This document shows, piece by piece, positions 1-11,341 of a stretch of 64,000 bases of DNA. Source of the stretch: Streptomyces yatensis (GTDB lineage Bacteria; Actinomycetota; Actinomycetes; Streptomycetales; Streptomycetaceae). Location: the NCBI RefSeq assembly GCF_018069625.1, contig NZ_CP072941.1:5828001-5892000 (forward strand), in the 5' to 3' direction. The notes beneath the pieces are model-generated. The model did no database searches, was not told the origin of the DNA, and saw nothing but the letters and a program-made list of their open reading frames with translations. The translations under genes were made by a program, and so were the position numbers. Position 1 is the stretch's first letter; each line of letters opens with the position of its first letter.

Positions 1-848
1 TTGGCCAGGGAGGCGTCGGCCTCGGCGGTGCGCCCCTCGGCGATCAGGGTGCGGGCCACCCCGCGGTGCATCCGGGCGATGAGCCCCGGGTCGTCCACGC
101 TCGGGGCCAGCGCGAGCGCCAACTCGGCGGCGCGTACGGCACGGGCGTGCGCCCCCATGTCCATATAGGGCGCGATGGCCGCCGTATAGAGCAGCAGCAG
201 TGCGTACGGATCGTGCAGCCCGGAGGCGTTGAGCTCGTCGATGGCGCTCTCCAGCAGATAGCAGGAGTAGCGCAGTTCGCCCGCGAGGAGATGGGCCACC
301 GCCCGGCCGCGGATCGCGGGGATCCGGCGGGGCAGCGGCTCCCCGGCGAGCAGCCGCTCCACGGCCTCGAAGTGGTCGCGGGCGACGGTGAGTTCACCGG
401 TCTCCAGCGCGCAGTCGCCGAGCCCCAGCAGGGCCGCCCCCCGCTCCTCGGCGAACCCGAGCCGCTCCGCCTCGTCGCGCACCTCCGCGAAGAGCTCGGC
501 CGCGTCCTCGGCGGCGCCGGTGGCCAGGGCCCGCCGGGCGTCGGTGACGGCGGCGCGCAGCCGTGTGGCGTCACGGGGTGAGCGGCCGGTGGTCAGCTCC
601 TCGTAGCTGACGCCCAGCCGGTCCGCGAGATGGCGCAGCGCGGCCTCGGAGGGGCGCACCTTCCCGGCCTCGAGGGTGGAGACATAGGCGGCGGTGTAGG
701 CGGGTTCGGCCAGCTGCCGCTGGGTGAAGCCGCGTTCCGTACGGAGTCTGAGAACCCGGCGCCCTATCTCGGTGGTCGAATCCGCCCCCGCGGCCGCCCC
801 CGTCACCGTTCCCGCCGTCCGCCCGTCACCGGCGCTTCTGTCGGCCAC
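1..848 (-). CDS. XRE-type regulator with TPR-like C-terminal region (3' end cut by window edge)
   Basis: Translated from the minus strand, residues ~28-85 form a Cro/C1-type helix-turn-helix (IGRRVLRLRTERGFTQRQLA, then STLEAGKVRPSEAALRHLAD). The remaining ~190 residues are alanine/leucine-rich paired helices typical of TPR regulators that read a peptide or small ligand. I chose GTG at 848 because GAGAAGAGG lies a few bases upstream and the frame runs unbroken to base 1. The stop codon lies outside the window. It is divergent from the aminopeptidase at 916, with an AT-rich 67-bp interval (TAATTT, TTTAAC) that probably holds both promoters, so autoregulation and control of the aminopeptidase are plausible. 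The family is confident; the ligand and targets are unknown. Confidence 0.85.
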   Translation of the reverse strand, partial: MADRSAGDGRTAGTVTGAAAGADSTTEIGRRVLRLRTERGFTQRQLAEPAYTAAYVSTLEAGKVRPSEAALRHLADRLGVSYEELTTGRSPRDATRLRAAVTDARRALATGAAEDAAELFAEVRDEAERLGFAEERGAALLGLGDCALETGELTVARDHFEAVERLLAGEPLPRRIPAIRGRAVAHLLAGELRYSCYLLESAIDELNASGLHDPYALLLLYTAAIAPYMDMGAHARAVRAAELALALAPSVDDPGLIARMHRGVARTLIAEGRTAEADASLA

Positions 849-915
849 CGTGCCCTCTTCTCCCCGGCGGTAGCTTAAGCGCCGGGCTAATTTCATTTAA
901 CGTGAGGATTGAAGG

Positions 916-2274
916 ATGCAGCAGGCAAGCACAGCGGTACCGGCCGGGCCGGGCGCCGTGACGACCGTCCGTCAGCCGGAACTGCTCCTCGCCGACTATC
1001 ACTTCGACGTACCGCTCGACCATAAGGCTCCCGAGGGCGAGCTGATCCGGCTTTACGCACGAGAGGTCGTCGCCGCGGGGAAATCCGGTGCCGAGCGCGA
1101 CCGGCTCCCCTGGCTGGTCTACCTCCAGGGCGGGCCCGGCTGCGGCGCGGACCGTCCGGTGGGCCGTTACGGCTGGCTGGACCGCGCGCTCGACGAATAC
1201 CGGGTGCTCCTCCTCGACCAGCGCGGAACCGGCCGCTCCACCCCGGCCAACCGCCAGACCCTGCCGCTGCGCGGCGGCCCCGCGGAACAGGCCGAGTACC
1301 TCTCCCATTTCCGTGCCGACGCGATCGTCCGCGACTGCGAGCTGATCCGGCGCAGGCTGATCGGGGACCGCCCGTGGACCGTCCTCGGCCAGAGCTTCGG
1401 CGGCTTCTGCGCCGTGAGCTATCTGTCCCAGGCGCCCGAGGGGCTCGACGCGGTCCTGATCGCCGGCGGACTGCCCGCGATCGGCCCCGGCACCGACGTG
1501 GACGCCGTCTACCGGACCGCCTATCCGCGGATGGAGCGCAAGACCCTCGCCCACTACGCCCGCTATCCGCGGGACGCGGACACCGTCCGGGCCCTGGTGC
1601 GGCATCTGGCCGACCACGAGGAGGTCCTGACGGACGGGTCCCGGCTCACCGTCCCCGCCCTCCAGCAGCTCGGCTTCCTGCTCGGCACCGGCGACGGATC
1701 GCACCGGCTGCACTACCTCCTGGAGGACGCGTTCGTCCCCACCGCCGACGGGCCGCGGCTGAGCGACGCCTTCCGCGAGCAGGCGGCGGCCGTCCTCTCG
1801 CGCGCCGCCACCCCGCTCTACAGCCTCCTGCTGGAGGCGACCTACGCCCAGGACGGCCGGGCCACGAACTGGTCCGCGGAGCGGGTCCGCGCCGAATTCC
1901 CCGCGTTCGACGCCGGTAAGGCGGTCACGGAGGACCGCCCGGTGCTCCTTACGGGCGAGACGGTGCACCCCTGGATGCTGGACACCCACGCCGCGCTGCG
2001 TCCGCTGCGCGAGACCGCCGAGCTGCTCGCCGCGCGCACCGGCTGGGGCCCGCTGTACGACACCGAGCGGCTGGCCCGTAACACCGTGCCGGTGGCCGCC
2101 GTGATCTACCACGACGACCTGTACGTGGACACGGGGCACTCCCTGGCCACCGCGCGGGCGATCCGGGGCCTGCGCACCTGGGTGACGGACGAGTTCGAGC
2201 ACGACGGGATCCGGGCCGGTGGCCGCCGGGTGCTGGACCGGCTGTTGTGGCTGGTGCGTGACGCGAGGGGATGA
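916..2274 (+). CDS. Prolyl aminopeptidase-like alpha/beta hydrolase (S33 family)
   Basis: 452 residues, cytosolic (no signal peptide). Family S33 enzymes remove N-terminal proline or related residues from peptides. Seen: oxyanion-hole motif GGPGCG (72-77), DQRGTGRS (101-108), the nucleophile elbow GQSFGG with Ser160, and late acidic and His residues (YHDD and EFEHDG near the C-terminus) in the order expected for the Asp-His pair. Length is in the usual range for the long actinobacterial forms. The start ATG has AAGG directly upstream and GTGAGGA a little further. It is transcribed away from the XRE/TPR regulator, which may control it. The exact substrate cannot be told from sequence. Confidence 0.9.
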   Translation: MQQASTAVPAGPGAVTTVRQPELLLADYHFDVPLDHKAPEGELIRLYAREVVAAGKSGAERDRLPWLVYLQGGPGCGADRPVGRYGWLDRALDEYRVLLLDQRGTGRSTPANRQTLPLRGGPAEQAEYLSHFRADAIVRDCELIRRRLIGDRPWTVLGQSFGGFCAVSYLSQAPEGLDAVLIAGGLPAIGPGTDVDAVYRTAYPRMERKTLAHYARYPRDADTVRALVRHLADHEEVLTDGSRLTVPALQQLGFLLGTGDGSHRLHYLLEDAFVPTADGPRLSDAFREQAAAVLSRAATPLYSLLLEATYAQDGRATNWSAERVRAEFPAFDAGKAVTEDRPVLLTGETVHPWMLDTHAALRPLRETAELLAARTGWGPLYDTERLARNTVPVAAVIYHDDLYVDTGHSLATARAIRGLRTWVTDEFEHDGIRAGGRRVLDRLLWLVRDARG

Positions 2275-2425
2275 GGAGCGGTGGCGGCCCCACATGGTTG
2301 TGCGGCGCCCGGTTTCCTAGCCACTTCCCTAATTACCATTGCCCACGACCCCCGGACCCCTTAGGTTGAGCGGCGAATTAATCCTGCTTAACTGGCCGCT
2401 TATCGCGAAGACTTGGGGAGTCACC

Positions 2426-3811
2426 GTGCGCAGACGCATACGGAGCCGCATACGCAGCCGCATCTCCCTGCGCACCGCGGCCGCCGCCGGAGGCATCGTC
2501 CTGGCGGCGGCCGCAGCCATGACCGGGCCGGCCACCGCCTCGCCCGGAGCGGCCGGCCCGCGGTGGGCGGCCGGTTCGTCCGGCCCGGCCGACGCGGCCT
2601 CCTCGCAGCGCGCCCTGGACGTGGAGTACTTCACCGGGCCGGGCGCCCACCCCCGCCACACCGAGGTCCCGGCGGCCGCCCCCGAGCGGCTGAACCGCGC
2701 CGCCCGCTCGCTGTCCGCCAAGGAGGCCGCCGCCGACGGCAAGGTCACCTCGCTCATCGGCAACGGCACCACGGCCGACAAGCTGGACGTCGTCTTCATC
2801 GGCGACGGCTACACCGCGGGCCAGCAGGCGGACTTCCAGGCCGACGCGCGCTCCAAGTGGGACCAGATGTCCGCCGTGCAGCCGTACGCCTCGTACAAGG
2901 ACCTCTTCAACGTCTGGACCGTGGACGCCGTCTCCAACCAGTCCGGCGTCTCCGGCGACCCGTCCAGGGACGTCGTCAAGGACACCGCCCTCGGCTCGTA
3001 CTTCTGGTGCGACGACATCGAGCGGCTGCTGTGCGTCGACACCGCCAAGGTCGAGTCGTACGCGGCCAAGGCGCCCGCGGCCGATCTCGTGGTCGTCCTG
3101 GGCAACTCCACCAAGTACGGCGGCGCGGGCTACACCCTCACCTCGCAGGTCGGCTACGACGGCATCGCCACCGCCTCCTCCGACCACGCCGACTCCGACC
3201 AGATCGCGGTCCATGAGACCGGCCACTCGCTCGGCAAACTGGCCGACGAGTACTTCTACCCGGAGTACGGCACCTACACCGGTGCCGAGCCCGACGAGGG
3301 CAACGCCACGAAGCTGACCGCGGCGCAGATGACCGCCCAGCAGAAGAAGTGGTACCGCTGGATCGGCCAGACCTCGCCCGACGGCGGCACGGTCGGCGCC
3401 TACGAGGGCGGCCGCTACTACCCCAAGGGCATCAACCGCCCCACCGACAACTCGATCATGCGCACCCTGGGGCGGGAGTTCAGCCTCCCCGGCCGCGAGG
3501 CGATGATCGCGGGCTTCAACCGCCACGCCAGCGTGCTCAGCAGCCGTACGGCCACCACCACCGCCCTCAAGCGGTCGGCGGGCATCCAGGTGAGCGTCCC
3601 CAAGAGCGCGTCGCTGAAGTGGTACGTGGACGGGGTGGAGGTCACCGCCGCGAACGGTAGGACGAGCGTCACCCCGGCCACGCTGGGCGTCCCGGGCGAC
3701 GGGGAGACCCACACCGTCACCGCGAAGGCGACGGACGGCACGAAGGCGGTGAAGGACCCGGCACTGCGCAAGCTGCTGACGGACTCCCGCACCTGGAAGG
3801 TCACGAACTGA
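2426..3811 (+). CDS. Secreted M64-family (IgA protease-like) zinc metallopeptidase
   Basis: 461 residues from GTG 2426, chosen because GGGGAG sits five bases upstream and an Arg-rich n-region plus alanine-rich core (about residues 1-40, ending near ATASPG) then makes a proper signal peptide; an in-frame ATG at 2339 would bury it. The zinc site HETGHSLGKLADEY (His263, Glu264, His267) and the preceding region with conserved VVLGNSTKYGG and YTLTSQ match peptidase family M64. The C-terminal ~100 residues (SAGIQVSVPKSASLKWYVDG) look like a small beta-sandwich domain. The product is probably an exported endopeptidase of unknown target. A hairpin at 3831-3863 follows. Confidence 0.88.
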   Translation: MRRRIRSRIRSRISLRTAAAAGGIVLAAAAAMTGPATASPGAAGPRWAAGSSGPADAASSQRALDVEYFTGPGAHPRHTEVPAAAPERLNRAARSLSAKEAAADGKVTSLIGNGTTADKLDVVFIGDGYTAGQQADFQADARSKWDQMSAVQPYASYKDLFNVWTVDAVSNQSGVSGDPSRDVVKDTALGSYFWCDDIERLLCVDTAKVESYAAKAPAADLVVVLGNSTKYGGAGYTLTSQVGYDGIATASSDHADSDQIAVHETGHSLGKLADEYFYPEYGTYTGAEPDEGNATKLTAAQMTAQQKKWYRWIGQTSPDGGTVGAYEGGRYYPKGINRPTDNSIMRTLGREFSLPGREAMIAGFNRHASVLSSRTATTTALKRSAGIQVSVPKSASLKWYVDGVEVTAANGRTSVTPATLGVPGDGETHTVTAKATDGTKAVKDPALRKLLTDSRTWKVTN

Positions 3812-4142
3812 CCCTTCCGACCCCCTGACTGGCCGCCCCGTGGACCCCCGCCGCGGGGCGGCCCCAGCCCCACTTTTGAGGCTCGGTTCGCCTCAAGATC
3901 CAACAGGCCGGAAGCGCTACGGCGCCCATCGGCTCACCCCAGCGCCCATGGGAGGTGTCCCCGGAGGGAGACCCAATCGACCGGAAGGGCGAAGGTGCCC
4001 GATGGGGGGCGGCCGCGGTCCGCCCCCTTTAACATCGGCGTGATCTACGTTCCTCCATGCCGCGCCGATGCTCAATCGCCCGTAAGGGCGGCTCCGCGGT
4101 CCGGTGTTCGAGGGCTTCGGCGGGGTGAGGCAAGATGAGCCC
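3812..4142. other. 331-bp intergenic region with several hairpins
   Basis: No credible gene. Besides the terminator at 3831-3863 it holds GGGGGCGG/CCGCCCCC (4005-4012/4020-4027) followed by TTT, and an inverted repeat CATCGGCG/CGCCGATG (4033-4040/4063-4070). The kinase promoter must lie at its right end: CAAGAT about 7 nt before the ATG is compatible with a leaderless mRNA. Confidence 0.5.
3831..3863 (+). terminator. Terminator-like hairpin after M64 peptidase
   Basis: Perfect 10-bp arms GGCCGCCCCG (3831-3840) and CGGGGCGGCC (3854-3863) with a 13-nt loop, 20 bp after the peptidase stop. A second, weaker hairpin follows at 3876-3896 (TTGAGGC/GCCTCAA). No strong T-run, as usual in Streptomyces. 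Confidence 0.6.
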
Positions 4143-5879
4143 ATGGGTACCGGGGGAGAAGGCCGTCTGATCGCCAACCGCTACCGGCTGGGCACGCGGC
4201 TCGGACGCGGCGGGATGGGCACGGTCTGGCGGGCCGTCGACGAGCTTCTGGGCCGTGATGTCGCGGTCAAGGAACTCCATGTGGACGAGGGGCTCACGGC
4301 CTTCGACTCGCAGCTGCGCGGCGAGCGCACCCTGCGCGAGGCCCGGACCGTCGCACAGATCAAGCATCCGAACGTGATCGTCCTCCACGATGTGATCGAG
4401 GAGGACGAATGCGCCTGGATCGTCATGGAGTTGGTCGACGGGCTCTCGCTCGCCGACCGGCTGAGCGCGCACGGCCCCGTCGGAGCGCGTGAGGCCGGGC
4501 GGATCGCGGCCGCGCTGCTGGACGCCCTGCGGGCCGCGCACGCGCGCGGGGTGCTGCACCGGGACATCAAGCCCGCCAATGTGCTGGTGGAGTCCGGCAC
4601 CGGCCGGGTCGTGCTGACGGACTTCGGGATCGCGCAGGTCACCGGGTCCACCACGATCACCGAGACCGGCTCGTTCGTGGGCTCGCCCGAATACACCGCG
4701 CCGGAGCGGATGTCGGGGCGGCGCACCGGGCCGGAGTCGGACCTGTGGTCGCTCGGGGTGCTGCTCTGCACGCTGGTGGGCGGTGAATCCCCGTTCCACC
4801 GCGAGTCCCTGGCCGCGGTGCTGCACGCCGTCGTCTTCGACGAGATCCCCCTGCCGGAGGCGGCCGGACCGCTGAAGCCGGTCATCGAGGGGCTGTTGCG
4901 GCGGGACCCGGAGGAGCGGCTGAGCGGCGACGAGGTCGAGCGGATGCTGCGGATGGCCCAGGAGGTGGGCGACACCCCGGAGATCCCCCTGGAGTACACC
5001 CCGACCCAGCCCAGCGTGCCGATCGGGCCCGACGGCCGGGGCTCTTCGGCGTTCGTGCCCGCTCCCGTTCCCGTCCCCGAGCCCGCTCCCGTCCCCGAGC
5101 CCGCTCCCGTCCCTGCCCCCGCCCCGGCGGCCGCGCCCGCGTCCGCCTCGGTTCCGGCGGCCGCCCCGGCGGCCGGGTCCCGTTCGGATCGTGGCGGGCG
5201 CCGTCGTGCCGTCCTTACGGCGGCCGCAGCGGTGGTCGCGCTCGCCGGTGTGTCCGCGGGCGTCGTGGCGCTGCTGGACGACGGGGGCGGCGACGGGGGT
5301 ACGGCGAAGGGCGGGGGTACGAGCCAGAGCGCCGACAAGGGGGGTGCGCGGAGCCCGAGTGCCCCCGCGAAGGCACCGCAGCGGCCCGTGAAGGACTCCG
5401 GCCCCACGGCCGACCCGTCGGCCCGGATCCCCGACGGCTATGAGCTGGTCAGCGACCCGCTCGGCTTCTCGCTCGCCGTGCCCGAGGGGTTCGCCCGCGA
5501 GTACAAGGCGCCCCGGGTCTACTACAACTCGCCCGGTATGGAGTTCCGGATCGGGATCCACGTCCAGGAGCAGAGCGCCGAGGGTCCGCTGGGGCTCAGC
5601 CGCGCGGCGGACGCCAAGGGCCCGCAGGACTATCCGGGGTACCGCAGCGGCCAGGTCATCGAGACGGAGCACAACGGCCGCCCCGCCGCCCTGTGGGCGT
5701 TCATCTGGAACGGCTCGGCCGACGACGGCGGCTCACGGCAGACATACGACCTGAGCTGGAACGAGAACGGGAAGATGTACGACCTGTGGCTGTCCGCCCC
5801 GGTTGGCGAGAAGTCCGTGGGTAAACAGCATTTCGACACCGCCGCCGCCACCTTCGCGCGCCCCGGCGCGGCGAACTGA
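4143..5879 (+). CDS. PknB-type membrane Ser/Thr protein kinase (1 of 3)
   Basis: 578 residues. Kinase domain ~10-285: glycine loop GRGGMG (21-26), catalytic VAVK (Lys43), HRDIKPAN (139-146), DFG (160-162) and SPEYTAPER. There follows a proline/alanine linker made of repeated PVPEPA units (bases ~5056-5175), one transmembrane segment (AAAAVVALAGVSAGVVALL) and an extracytoplasmic domain with YELVSDPLGFSLAVPEGF. This is the topology of a receptor kinase, but without PASTA repeats. Start ATG 4143 lacks a Shine-Dalgarno; a CAAGAT box 7 nt upstream suggests a leaderless transcript. Followed 87 bp later by a second kinase. The signal and substrates are unknown. Confidence 0.92.
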   Translation: MGTGGEGRLIANRYRLGTRLGRGGMGTVWRAVDELLGRDVAVKELHVDEGLTAFDSQLRGERTLREARTVAQIKHPNVIVLHDVIEEDECAWIVMELVDGLSLADRLSAHGPVGAREAGRIAAALLDALRAAHARGVLHRDIKPANVLVESGTGRVVLTDFGIAQVTGSTTITETGSFVGSPEYTAPERMSGRRTGPESDLWSLGVLLCTLVGGESPFHRESLAAVLHAVVFDEIPLPEAAGPLKPVIEGLLRRDPEERLSGDEVERMLRMAQEVGDTPEIPLEYTPTQPSVPIGPDGRGSSAFVPAPVPVPEPAPVPEPAPVPAPAPAAAPASASVPAAAPAAGSRSDRGGRRRAVLTAAAAVVALAGVSAGVVALLDDGGGDGGTAKGGGTSQSADKGGARSPSAPAKAPQRPVKDSGPTADPSARIPDGYELVSDPLGFSLAVPEGFAREYKAPRVYYNSPGMEFRIGIHVQEQSAEGPLGLSRAADAKGPQDYPGYRSGQVIETEHNGRPAALWAFIWNGSADDGGSRQTYDLSWNENGKMYDLWLSAPVGEKSVGKQHFDTAAATFARPGAAN

Positions 5880-5966
5880 ACGGGGTCGCAACGGCTTTGT
5901 CACGAGCGTCCACGGCGGCTTCCCAGCGGTGGCGGAGGGTGCCGCACCCTGGGTAATGATGGGCGC

Positions 5967-7778
<1,812 letters not shown>

Positions 7779-7866
7779 GGGAGTTGGGCGGGTCCGCCGG
7801 GGCCGCCGGACGAAAGTTGTTACCGCCGGGTACCCAAAGCCGCCGGGCGGGCCTACTCTCGCCCCC

Positions 7867-9477
7867 ATGACGGACTCGCACATCACGCAGGGCGGCACCG
7901 GAAACCCGGTCGCCCCCGAAGGCACCCGTACCGCCGCCGACGTCGTCACTCCCGAGCTGATCACCCGGCTCACCCGGGGCGTCGGGGGCAGCGGTACCAC
8001 CGTCAGCCACACCCCGTTCACCGGGGACGTCCTCGCCTCCGCCCTGCCCGAGTCCACCCCCGAGGACGTCGCCACCGCGTATGAGAACGCCCGCGCCGCC
8101 CAGCGCGCCTGGGCCGCCACCCCGGTCCGCCGGCGCGCCGCCGTCCTCCTGCGCTTCCACGATCTGCTGCTGCGCCGCCAGCCGGAGATCCTGGACCTGA
8201 TCCAGCTGGAGACCGGCAAGACCCGGCTGCACGCCCAGGAGGAGGTCCAGGGCGTCACCATCGTGGCCCGTCATTACGGCCGTAAGGCGCCCGCCTATCT
8301 GCGCCCCAAGGGCCATCTGGGCGCGGTGCCCACCCTCACCAAGGTCACCGAACTGCGCCACCCGCGCGGCGTCGTGGGCCTCATAGCCCCCTGGAACTAC
8401 CCCCTCCAGCTCTCCGTGGGCGATGCGATACCCGCCTTCGTGGCGGGCAACGCCGTGGTGATGAAGCCCGACACCGAGACCGCGCTGTCCGCCCTGTGGG
8501 CGCGCGAGCTGATGGTGGAGGCCGGACTCCCGGCCGGGGTGTGGCAGATCGTGATCGGGGACGGCCCGGTGGTCGGCCCCGCCGTGGTCGAGCACGCCGA
8601 CTACGTGGCGTTCACCGGCTCCACCCGCACCGGCCGCGAGGTGGCCCAGGCCGCCGCCGCCCGCCTGGTGGGCTGCTCCCTCGAACTCGGCGGTAAGAAC
8701 GCCATGCTGGTGCTGCGCGACGCCGACCTCGCCCGCGCGGTCGACGGCGCGGTGCGCGGCAGCTTCGCCTCCGCCGGGCAGCTGTGCATCTCCTTGGAGC
8801 GGCTGTACGTCCACGAGTCGATCGCGGACGCCTTCCTGGAGCGCTTCGTGGCCCGTACGAAGGCCATGCGGCTCGGCACCGCCCTCGCGTACGGGGCGGA
8901 GATGGGCTCGCTCGTCTCGGAGCGCCAACTGGAGACCGTCACCCGCCATGTGGACGAGGCCGTCTCCAAGGGCGCCACGGTGCTCGCCGGCGGCCGCGCC
9001 CGCCCGGACATCGGCCCGTACTTCTACGAGCCGACGATCCTGGACGGCGTGGAGTCCCCCATGGCCGTCTGTGCCGAGGAGACCTTCGGCCCGGTCGTCT
9101 CCGTCTACCGCTTCCGCGACGAGGGCGAGGCGATCGAGCGCGCCAACGCCACGTCCTACGGCCTGAACGCGAGCGTCTGGACCAAGGACGCCCGGCGCGG
9201 ACGCGCGATCGCCACCCGCCTGCGCGCGGGCACGGTCAACCTCAACGAGAGCTACGCCGCCGCCTTCGGCAGCGTCGCCTCCCCCATGGGCGGCATGGGC
9301 GACTCCGGACTCGGCCGCCGCCACGGCTCCGAGGGCATCCTCCGGTTCACCGAGCCGCAGACCGTCGCCCAGCAGCGGCTGATGCCGCTCGGCCCGGCCT
9401 TCGGGATGACGGACGAGAAATACGCGGACTTCATGACCCGCAGCCTGCGCGCGCTCAAGGCACTGCGCCTGCGCTGA
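7867..9477 (+). CDS. NAD(P)-dependent aldehyde dehydrogenase, succinate-semialdehyde dehydrogenase type
   Basis: 536 residues; oxidises an aldehyde to its acid. Family hallmarks: APWNYP with Asn177, cofactor loop FTGSTRTGR, ELGGKNA with general base Glu273, catalytic Cys307 in ASAGQLC, and EETFGPV near the C-terminus. The overall pattern fits the GabD/succinate-semialdehyde group, although substrate cannot be proved from sequence. A TACTCT box about 7 nt before ATG 7867 suggests a leaderless transcript. Only 25 bp separate it from the GMC oxidoreductase downstream, so the two form an operon, perhaps acting in sequence: alcohol or sterol oxidation, then aldehyde oxidation. Confidence 0.9.
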   Translation: MTDSHITQGGTGNPVAPEGTRTAADVVTPELITRLTRGVGGSGTTVSHTPFTGDVLASALPESTPEDVATAYENARAAQRAWAATPVRRRAAVLLRFHDLLLRRQPEILDLIQLETGKTRLHAQEEVQGVTIVARHYGRKAPAYLRPKGHLGAVPTLTKVTELRHPRGVVGLIAPWNYPLQLSVGDAIPAFVAGNAVVMKPDTETALSALWARELMVEAGLPAGVWQIVIGDGPVVGPAVVEHADYVAFTGSTRTGREVAQAAAARLVGCSLELGGKNAMLVLRDADLARAVDGAVRGSFASAGQLCISLERLYVHESIADAFLERFVARTKAMRLGTALAYGAEMGSLVSERQLETVTRHVDEAVSKGATVLAGGRARPDIGPYFYEPTILDGVESPMAVCAEETFGPVVSVYRFRDEGEAIERANATSYGLNASVWTKDARRGRAIATRLRAGTVNLNESYAAAFGSVASPMGGMGDSGLGRRHGSEGILRFTEPQTVAQQRLMPLGPAFGMTDEKYADFMTRSLRALKALRLR

Positions 9478-9502
9478 CCAGCACAGTTCAAGGGAGGTAC
9501 CC

Positions 9503-11335
9503 GTGTCAGGGGAGAAGTCTGCCCACAGCCGGGAGCGAGAGACCGGGCCCGATGAGGGTGAGTTCGACTACGACGTGATCGTGATCGGCTCGGGATTCGG
9601 CGGGTCGGTATCGGCCCTGCGCCTGACCGAGAAGGGCTATCGGGTCGGCGTCCTGGAGGCGGGCCGCCGCTTCACCCCCGAAACCCTGCCCAAGAGCTCC
9701 TGGGACCTCCGCAACTACCTCTGGGCCCCGGCCCTCGGCTGCTTCGGCATCCAGCGCATCCATGTGCTCGGCAAGGTCATGGTGCTGGCGGGCGCCGGGG
9801 TCGGGGGCGGCTCGCTCAACTACGCCAACACGCTCTACGTACCGCCCGAGCCGTTCTTCCGGGACCGCCAGTGGGGGCACATCACCGACTGGCAGGACGA
9901 GCTGCGCCCCTACTACGACCAGGCGCGGCGGATGCTCGGGGCGCGCCTCAACCACACCCTCACCCCCTCCGATGTCCACCTCAAGGCGGCCGCCGAGAAG
10001 ATGGGCGTGGGGGACACCTTCCATATGGCGCCCGTGGGGGTCTTCTTCGGGGACGGCCACGACGCCGACGGCACCACGCGGGCCGAACCGGGCCGGGCCG
10101 TGCCAGACCCGTACTTCGGCGGCTCCGGTCCCACCCGTAAGGCGTGCACGGAGTGCGGTGAGTGCATGACCGGCTGCCGCCACGGCGCCAAGAACACCCT
10201 CAACGAGAACTATCTCCACCTGGCCGAGCGGGCCGGCGCCGTCGTCCACCCGATGACGACCGTCGTCGCCCTCCGCGACGATCCGCACGGCGGCTATACG
10301 GTCACCACCGTCCCCACCGACAACCGCCGTAAGGGCAAGCCGAAGGCGCTGCGCTCCCGGTACGTCGTCCTGGCCGCCGGTACGTACGGCACCCAGACGC
10401 TGCTGCACACGATGCGGGACAAGGGGCTGCTGCCGCGCCTCTCGGAGCGGCTGGGCATCCTCACCCGTACCAACTCCGAGGCCCTGGTGGGTGCGCAGAC
10501 CACCGACCGCCGCTACCGCCGGGCCCGGGGCGGGGAGGAGCGGGCGGACTTCACCCGGGGTGTCGCGATCACCTCGTCCATCCACCCCGACGAGAACACC
10601 CATATCGAGCCGGTCCGTTACGGCAAGGGCTCCAACGCGATGGGGATGCTCTCCATCCTGCAGATCCCGCACGGCGGCCGGCTTCCGCGCTGGCTGCGCT
10701 TCCTGGGCGCCAACCTCCGCCATCCCAGCCTGGCCGTGCGCTCGCTGTCCAACCGCCGCTGGTCCGAGCGGACCATCATCGGCCTGGTCATGCAGACGCA
10801 CGACAACTCGCTGACCACCTACCGCAAGCCGAAGGGGCCGGGGAAGGGGCTGCTCACCGCCCGCCAGGGGCACGGCGAGCCCAACCCCGACCACATCCCC
10901 GAGGGCGCCGAGGCGGCCCGCCACATCGCCGACTCGATCAACGGCTTCGCGGGCAGCAACGTGGGCGAGCTCATGGGCACTCCGCTGACCGCCCACTTCC
11001 TCGGCGGCTGCCCGATCGGGGCGTCCCCGGAGGAGGGCGTCATCGACCCGTACCACCGGCTCTACGGCCACCCGGGCATCCATGTGGTCGACGGCGCCGC
11101 CGTCTCGGCCAACCTGGGCGTCAACCCGTCCCTGACCATCACGGCCCAGGCCGAGCGGGCGATGTCCCTGTGGCCCAACAAGGGCGAGCCCGACCCCCGC
11201 CCGGCCCCCGAGGCGCCGTACGAACGCCTCCAGCCCGTCCCGCCGGGCAGCCCCGCCGTACCGGCGGACGCCTTCGGCGCCCTGCGGCTCCCGCTGCTGC
11301 CGGTGCCGAAGGTCCCGCCGGGCCCGGCGGCCTGA
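9503..11335 (+). CDS. FAD-dependent GMC oxidoreductase, ChoD-like, with ferredoxin-like Cys cluster
   Basis: 610 residues from GTG 9503, which has GGGAGG upstream. The N-terminal FAD dinucleotide fold GSGFGG (29-34) and the C-terminal GMC signature (GCPIGASPEEGVIDPYHRLY; HVVDGAAVSANLGVNPSLTI) place it with cholesterol-oxidase-like (ChoD) enzymes. Unlike classical GMC enzymes, it carries C215-x2-C218-x2-C221-x3-C225 (ACTECGECMTGCRHGAKN), as ChoD-like actinobacterial proteins do as far as I recall; whether it holds an iron-sulphur cluster is not known from sequence. Co-transcribed with the aldehyde dehydrogenase. No Tat signal, so probably cytosolic. A long terminator hairpin follows. Substrate: sterol or another alcohol, undetermined. 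Confidence 0.88.
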   Translation: MSGEKSAHSRERETGPDEGEFDYDVIVIGSGFGGSVSALRLTEKGYRVGVLEAGRRFTPETLPKSSWDLRNYLWAPALGCFGIQRIHVLGKVMVLAGAGVGGGSLNYANTLYVPPEPFFRDRQWGHITDWQDELRPYYDQARRMLGARLNHTLTPSDVHLKAAAEKMGVGDTFHMAPVGVFFGDGHDADGTTRAEPGRAVPDPYFGGSGPTRKACTECGECMTGCRHGAKNTLNENYLHLAERAGAVVHPMTTVVALRDDPHGGYTVTTVPTDNRRKGKPKALRSRYVVLAAGTYGTQTLLHTMRDKGLLPRLSERLGILTRTNSEALVGAQTTDRRYRRARGGEERADFTRGVAITSSIHPDENTHIEPVRYGKGSNAMGMLSILQIPHGGRLPRWLRFLGANLRHPSLAVRSLSNRRWSERTIIGLVMQTHDNSLTTYRKPKGPGKGLLTARQGHGEPNPDHIPEGAEAARHIADSINGFAGSNVGELMGTPLTAHFLGGCPIGASPEEGVIDPYHRLYGHPGIHVVDGAAVSANLGVNPSLTITAQAERAMSLWPNKGEPDPRPAPEAPYERLQPVPPGSPAVPADAFGALRLPLLPVPKVPPGPAA

Positions 11336-11341
11336 GCGGAG

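Noticed and set aside
826..2295. Long open frame antisense to the aminopeptidase (489 codons, minus strand)
   Set aside because: Frames without stops are common opposite GC-rich genes. Its product is Arg/Gly/Val-rich without domains, while the plus strand encodes a clear S33 hydrolase.
3940..3980. Second copy of the pcrA repetitive element
   Set aside because: CCATGGGAGGTGTCCCCGG looks similar at first, but the order and flanks differ from 33788-33822.
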